A stretch of DNA of 8,765 bases, taken from Clostridiales bacterium (GTDB taxonomy: Bacteria; Bacillota; Clostridia; Tissierellales; Dethiosulfatibacteraceae). The notes under the pieces were generated by a model, which was given only the letters and a program-made list of their open reading frames with translations, was not told the origin of the DNA and made no database searches. Shown in pieces: positions 4,877 to 8,765 of the stretch (position 1 is its first letter; each line of letters starts with the position of its first letter). Position numbers and translations under genes: made by a program. The stretch is taken from positions 1-8,765 of the forward strand of contig DMAP01000209.1 of the NCBI GenBank assembly GCA_003446975.1. The letters are read 5' to 3'.

Positions 4877-7231
4877 TTAACTTCTTAACACGACCGATAT
4901 ATCATTTTCCACTGCCACGTTACAGCTCACAGAGACGGTAAGCCCAACTACTGCAATGAGCGCCAACGGACATAGCAGCCAAGTCTGCCATGCGATGTCG
5001 TCAAATTGAATCCTTGCCATTCCCATTGATGACATTGCCAGACTTACAAGAAGCTCTCCTAAGTAATTGGAGGCCAATGCCCCAAGTATGATTCCCAATA
5101 TCAAGACAGCTAAAGTTCCCACCATATATTGCTGTTTAATATGCCTTGAAGTCAATCCCACACTTCGCATAATTGCAATCTGAGACATATCCTTGGACAG
5201 TAACATCTTGAGAAACAATGCAGTTATCAAAATAACAATGACTAATGTAATGGCGATTCCACCTATAACAACTGCACCCATCTGATCAATTAGATTTCCC
5301 AACGTCTGTCTAGTATATTCCTTGATATCATTTGCCTGAGCAGAGGTGTATTTGTGCTGATAGTATTCCATTTTATTGCCAACATTGACACCTGGCTTTA
5401 CATCTATATACACAATATACCAGAGAATTGAGTCTTCGTTTAGGTCAAGGCTTGTATCCGCCTTTGCTGTTTTCCCACCGTTTGTAATATCCTGGTAAAT
5501 ACCGGATACTACTAAGGTTTTATCCGAACCAGCCACCTTTACGAACACTTCATCTCCCACCTTTTTGTTTAATCCGTCTGCTGATGCATTCGCATAGGAA
5601 AGTGAGATTTCCCCTTCACCCACCGGTGCTCTTCCTTCCAGATAGTTTAGCGGAAATACAGAAAAATCTCCGGTCTCAATTTGAATATAATCCCATGAAC
5701 CTTCCGTATTCTGAACCTGGTAGTAGCATGTTGTGTAGGTAGAAGACTTTTGAATATCTAAATCGTTTTTCAGATCTTCTTGAATCTTCTTAAGATCCTC
5801 TGTGATCGTATCTGTCTTTCGAAGATCGATTCTCATGTCTGACTTTCCAATTCCCATGTAAGTGGAAAAGTCAGGTGAGCGCATGGTGTTATATACATTT
5901 AACGGAAGCGTTATAATAAACATGCTTACAACAAAGATAACAAACAGCAGCTTATACAATTTGAAACGCTTCCATACATCCCTCAGTCCCATGTAGATAT
6001 TGGTGCTAAAAAAATTGTTATTAAGCAATGGAAAACTGCATTTACCGTTTTTTCCCTGCTCCATAATATCTTCACGCAATGCTTCCACTGCTGAAATCTT
6101 ATCAATTCTTCCCAGAACCTTCTTGCAATACATCACAATCATAAAATATACAAACAATGGCGCTATAATTGACAGTCCGTATTTTAAACTTCCAGATAAA
6201 TCTGAGGATAAATATAGTCTCATATTGCCACTGAATAGATTTGCCACAGGAAAGGACATTACATAGCCAACTAACCCCGCCACAACTGACATGGCTCTAT
6301 ATTTTGTCAGATATACCCTTTTGATTTCCTTTTGGGATATTCCAATCGCCTTCATAACACCAATCTCTCTTAAATCCTCATCCATGGTTGCCAAAAAGGT
6401 AAGTTTGATGCAGAGAGCTGATATTATAATCAACAGAATGCTGATCAGTATAATCACCATGGCTATTGCAAGATCTGACATGGCGTTGAACAGCATAAAT
6501 GCCATTGCGTTAACTGTAGGACCGTTTGCAGGCAGACCTGCTTCGATATAGGCGGTCTGGACAGCCTGAGCATTGCCATTTTCTTTTAATTTGAACTCGA
6601 TAATATATTCCAGTTCCCCTGTTCGCTTCTCAAGGATTCTGTCAAAGTCCGCCTGGCTGACAACAAACCGTTTAGAAGAGGCAGTGGAGGCATTCATTTC
6701 ATAATCTCTTACATAATCCGAAACAACAAATTCCTTCTGATATTCCTCTGTTTCCACCCTTAGCAAATCACCTATTTTCAACTCATGCTTTACCATGAAA
6801 TAGATGGGCACTGCTATTTCACCTTCCTTGACATCCAGTTTTTCATTATGTAGATCCAATAGGAAATCAAACTGCTTATTTTGTACAACAAACGAGATAT
6901 CCTGTATCGTTCCAGCCATGGTCTTATTGTCACCATAATGGATATTCATTCCTTCAATATTCAGAAGAAGCATGGTCTCTTGCATGGCTATGTGTTCTTG
7001 CTGCTCTTCTGTGAATATATCGATTGCCGACTGGTCATATTGCCCGGCATGCATCTGCGCAATGTCTGCCGGTACTGCACGTTCCTTCAGCTCCGATATG
7101 GACTGGGTCAGATTTGCAATAATGTTAGTAGCACTGGTTCCTAAAATAACCGCCATGGTAATAAATACAAACACTGCAGCAGTAATAACTTTTTTTCTAT
7201 TGAAATCATTCTTAACAATTTTTAGAAACAT
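4877..7231 (-). CDS. ABC transporter permease with two FtsX domains
   Basis: 784-residue membrane subunit, partner of the ATPase at 4056-4823. It has the duplicated layout of large FtsX/MacB permeases: a first transmembrane segment (about 16-38), an extracytoplasmic domain (about 40-248), three transmembrane segments (about 252-275, 310-332, 350-370), a linker, then a second unit with a transmembrane segment (about 426-446), a second extracytoplasmic domain (about 448-650) and three final segments (about 652-678, 703-726, 748-770). Each unit has the FtsX coupling motif after its second segment: EIGVMKAIGISQKEIKRVY (289-307) and QIAIMRSVGLTSRHIKQQY (684-702). AAGGAG stands 9 bases before the ATG. 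Such permeases serve in lipoprotein handling, macrolide or peptide resistance, or envelope signalling; here the substrate is unknown. It follows the hydrolase gene after 90 bases and precedes its ATPase after 53 bases, with no terminator-like hairpin seen in either gap. Confidence 0.92.
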   Translation of the reverse strand: MFLKIVKNDFNRKKVITAAVFVFITMAVILGTSATNIIANLTQSISELKERAVPADIAQMHAGQYDQSAIDIFTEEQQEHIAMQETMLLLNIEGMNIHYGDNKTMAGTIQDISFVVQNKQFDFLLDLHNEKLDVKEGEIAVPIYFMVKHELKIGDLLRVETEEYQKEFVVSDYVRDYEMNASTASSKRFVVSQADFDRILEKRTGELEYIIEFKLKENGNAQAVQTAYIEAGLPANGPTVNAMAFMLFNAMSDLAIAMVIILISILLIIISALCIKLTFLATMDEDLREIGVMKAIGISQKEIKRVYLTKYRAMSVVAGLVGYVMSFPVANLFSGNMRLYLSSDLSGSLKYGLSIIAPLFVYFMIVMYCKKVLGRIDKISAVEALREDIMEQGKNGKCSFPLLNNNFFSTNIYMGLRDVWKRFKLYKLLFVIFVVSMFIITLPLNVYNTMRSPDFSTYMGIGKSDMRIDLRKTDTITEDLKKIQEDLKNDLDIQKSSTYTTCYYQVQNTEGSWDYIQIETGDFSVFPLNYLEGRAPVGEGEISLSYANASADGLNKKVGDEVFVKVAGSDKTLVVSGIYQDITNGGKTAKADTSLDLNEDSILWYIVYIDVKPGVNVGNKMEYYQHKYTSAQANDIKEYTRQTLGNLIDQMGAVVIGGIAITLVIVILITALFLKMLLSKDMSQIAIMRSVGLTSRHIKQQYMVGTLAVLILGIILGALASNYLGELLVSLAMSSMGMARIQFDDIAWQTWLLCPLALIAVVGLTVSVSCNVAVENDISVVLRS

Positions 7232-7321
7232 TGTTCCTTTCTCCTTCTAACCAGATGATTCTGTATCGTCAGGCGACACCCGCACCACTTTGCATTTTTT
7301 TTGTTTGTGTTGCAATCATTT

Positions 7322-8539
7322 CTAATCATTCTTTTCATCATTTAACCTTTTGCTGTCTTTTATCATAAGTAGCTTCTCGACGAATTTGTCACTTTCATTG
7401 ATCCACGGGTCATGGCCTGAATGTTCAAACCAGACAATTTCTTTAATTGGTGCGTCTAACACATCCACATACGACTCCACCAGCGAGGTTGGCGCGTTGA
7501 TATCATATCTGCCAAGAAAAAAATAAACAGGTACTTCAAGTTTCTTGTAGTCTACTCGCAAATCAATGTCATAGAGCTGGGGATACACATGATTAAAGGT
7601 CGAAATGATACCTCTAAAAAAATTTATCTTGTCTATAATTCCATATTCAGGTGAAAAAATATCGCGAAATGTATTATAGCCGTTGTTTTGAATTTTAGGA
7701 TTATTACTCATATAAGCCGAAAGATAGTTTAAATATTCAGCACTGTTCCAAGTAACGTCAGAACCAAAATAGGGTGGTCTACCGTTGGCTTTAAGCTTTT
7801 TAATTTTATCATCATCACCCTTTTCCTGTGCAATCTCCAAAGCCTTATCATAATCCATTAACTCTGTTTCTAAAAAATCTACCATTTGTCCAGTTCCTAT
7901 CACAGCATGATAGCGATTTGGTCTATCAGATGCTAAGAATATACCAAGTGCACTTCCCCAAGACTCTCCAACAATATAAATCTTCTTTTGTCCAAAGCGC
8001 TCACATAAATACTCTGTAAGTGACAGTCCATCTTCTACATAATCATCAACAACTAAGCTATTTTTAGCAGCAGCATAGTAAGATTTTCCAGAACCTGGCT
8101 GATCCCAATTTACTACAACGAAATGTTTCTCTAGCTCTGCTAGGTCATGTCTCACTGCTGCCATCTGTGAACCACCAGGACCTCCTGCTAAAAATAATAG
8201 GACTGGATTTAGTTTGTTCTCACCTCGTATGCTAATCCATTCTTTTCTTCCATTTAGCTCGATTTTTGTGACCTCTGCAATACTACCTTCCAAAACTTCG
8301 CCTTGTCCATTCAAAATTGGTGGTGTTTTCGCTTTGAGTTGACTAAACATTAAAAATCCGAACATAAAAACCACCAATCCGCATAAAACAACACCAGAGC
8401 GTTTTAAACGTGATATCGTTTTAGTGAGATCTTTTTCCTTTCTTTTTTTAATCAACAGTGTAATACAACGGATGATAATAGTCAGTACCGTAACTGTAGC
8501 TATAAGTATTAAAGCTATAAAAATAGTAAACTCAAACAT
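7322..8539 (-). CDS. Membrane-tethered alpha/beta hydrolase, proline-iminopeptidase-like
   Basis: 405-residue serine hydrolase. Two hydrophobic segments (about 4-30 and 48-67) flank a strongly basic loop (KKRKEKDLTKTISRLKR), so both ends probably lie outside and the catalytic domain faces the exterior. The domain begins near residue 90 and has GGPGG (119-123, oxyanion-hole region as in HGGPG of prolyl aminopeptidases), DQPGSGKS (146-153), nucleophile elbow GESWG with S193, acid D346 in GRYDINAP, and base H376 in HSGHDPW. The full triad is present, so it is likely active on a peptide or ester. The GGPGG plus DQxGxGKS combination points to the prolyl-aminopeptidase-like branch; the actual substrate is unknown. 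AAGGAGA lies 7 bases before the ATG. It appears to be the first gene of the run; its upstream region carries a transposase remnant and a candidate operator. Confidence 0.9.
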   Translation of the reverse strand: MFEFTIFIALILIATVTVLTIIIRCITLLIKKRKEKDLTKTISRLKRSGVVLCGLVVFMFGFLMFSQLKAKTPPILNGQGEVLEGSIAEVTKIELNGRKEWISIRGENKLNPVLLFLAGGPGGSQMAAVRHDLAELEKHFVVVNWDQPGSGKSYYAAAKNSLVVDDYVEDGLSLTEYLCERFGQKKIYIVGESWGSALGIFLASDRPNRYHAVIGTGQMVDFLETELMDYDKALEIAQEKGDDDKIKKLKANGRPPYFGSDVTWNSAEYLNYLSAYMSNNPKIQNNGYNTFRDIFSPEYGIIDKINFFRGIISTFNHVYPQLYDIDLRVDYKKLEVPVYFFLGRYDINAPTSLVESYVDVLDAPIKEIVWFEHSGHDPWINESDKFVEKLLMIKDSKRLNDEKND

Positions 8540-8570
8540 TATCTATTCTCCTTAATGTAAGATTCTTTTT

Positions 8571-8705
8571 GATAAATACCCACGAGCTTGTATTGCTTCG
8601 ACCGATTCTCAAGGTGTTACCATCTACAAACGCCATCGTTTTTCGACCTATACCAAAGGTTTGAAAGAACTGTCACAGTGGCTTTCTGTTTGGAGTTGTG
8701 CTGAT
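8571..8705 (+). pseudogene. Remnant of an IS110-family transposase (N-terminal region fragment)
   Basis: Plus-strand reading in one frame gives DKYPRACIASTDSQGVTIY followed by KRHRFSTYTKGLKELSQWLS, which matches by eye the early part of IS110 transposases: the first catalytic Asp region of type DxHK...ACI, then a TFSTxTxxLxxLxxWL segment. There is no start codon or clear GxDxHK motif in front, and similarity stops near 8705, before the MESTGxYW segment that should follow; an in-frame TAG comes at 8721. So it is a short, dead fragment, only about 130 bases of a gene that is normally over 1 kb. It lies 32 bases upstream of the hydrolase start, in opposite orientation. No terminal repeats or target duplication could be identified. 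Confidence 0.6.
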
Positions 8706-8729
8706 TCTTCCTTTCTTTATTAGTATTAG

Positions 8730-8753
8730 TACTTGTCTAACTATCTACAAGTA
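8730..8753. promoter_or_regulatory. Candidate operator: perfect 7-bp inverted repeat with 10-base spacer
   Basis: TACTTGT, ten bases, then ACAAGTA: perfectly complementary arms. The AT-rich, widely spaced arms do not look like a terminator (no T-run follows on either strand) and suit a dimeric repressor such as a TetR- or MerR-type protein. It overlaps a candidate minus-strand -10 element, the classic repressor position. No regulator gene lies in the window; it may be encoded to the right. Confidence 0.4.
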
Positions 8754-8758
8754 TATCA
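8750..8758 (-). promoter_or_regulatory. Candidate extended -10 element for the minus-strand gene run
   Basis: TGATATACT on the minus strand matches the extended -10 pattern TGnTATAAT with one mismatch. The -35 region would fall past the window's right end, so it cannot be checked. A start near 8743 would give a leader of roughly 200 bases to the hydrolase ATG, running antisense through the IS110 remnant. Confidence 0.35.
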
Positions 8759-8765
8759 GCCTACT

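Noticed and set aside
7290..7315. TTGCA...TGCAA inverted repeat around a T-rich stretch between hydrolase and permease, considered as an operator or promoter
   Set aside because: Only 5-bp arms, and no -10 at a proper distance on the minus strand; chance expectation is high.
7269..7319. A 16-codon minus-strand frame between hydrolase and FtsX permease
   Set aside because: No ribosome site before it, A-rich low-complexity content and no signal or toxin-like features; it most likely arises by chance.
7828..8019. Plus-strand open frame of 63 codons
   Set aside because: Opposite the catalytic core of the alpha/beta hydrolase, without any independent support.

Overview
The window looks like an accessory region of a low-GC Gram-positive bacterium (Bacillota, most likely Clostridia). 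The grounds are AT-rich DNA, strong purine-rich Shine-Dalgarno sites before nearly every gene, a short lipoprotein with a classical lipobox, and Bacillota-type ABC transporter families. The species cannot be named from sequence reading alone. No rRNA, tRNA, CRISPR array or replication origin was seen.

All nine intact genes lie on the minus strand and are tightly packed, so they read from the right end of the window to the left. In transcription order they are: (1) a membrane-tethered alpha/beta hydrolase of the proline-iminopeptidase type (8539-7322); (2) an FtsX/MacB-type two-domain permease (7231-4877) and (3) its ATPase (4823-4056); (4) and (5) two overlapping flavodoxin-fold redox proteins (4066-3584 and 3587-2940); (6) a 61-residue lipoprotein of unknown function (2917-2732); (7) a membrane-anchored metallo-beta-lactamase-fold hydrolase (2701-1766); (8) and (9) a second, unrelated ABC transporter of the bacitracin/lantibiotic self-protection type, with ATPase (1750-827) and ABC-2 permease (834-103). 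Gaps are at most 90 bases, and three gene pairs overlap by 4, 8 or 11 bases, which suggests one or a few polycistronic transcripts.

The right edge (8540-8765) holds no intact gene. It contains a decayed plus-strand fragment of an IS110-family transposase. Beyond that is a candidate minus-strand promoter with an extended -10 (TGATATACT) overlapped by a perfect 7-bp inverted repeat with a 10-base spacer, a plausible repressor operator. The left edge (1-102) holds no convincing gene and no terminator.

The likely theme is handling of a peptide or lipid-targeting compound at the cell envelope: two ABC systems (one with the E-for-Q substitution typical of lantibiotic/bacitracin immunity ATPases), two hydrolases predicted to face outward, and a small lipoprotein. 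That common role is inference. The most distinctive feature is the adjacent redox pair. One protein carries a Cys-x2-Cys-x2-Cys-x7-Cys cluster but no FMN phosphate loop; the other carries the GSPKxxNGNT loop but no cysteine cluster. Together they look like two complementary halves of an iron-sulfur flavoprotein. Base composition also shifts between blocks (the MBL gene is clearly more GC-rich than its neighbours), so the cluster may be a mosaic.
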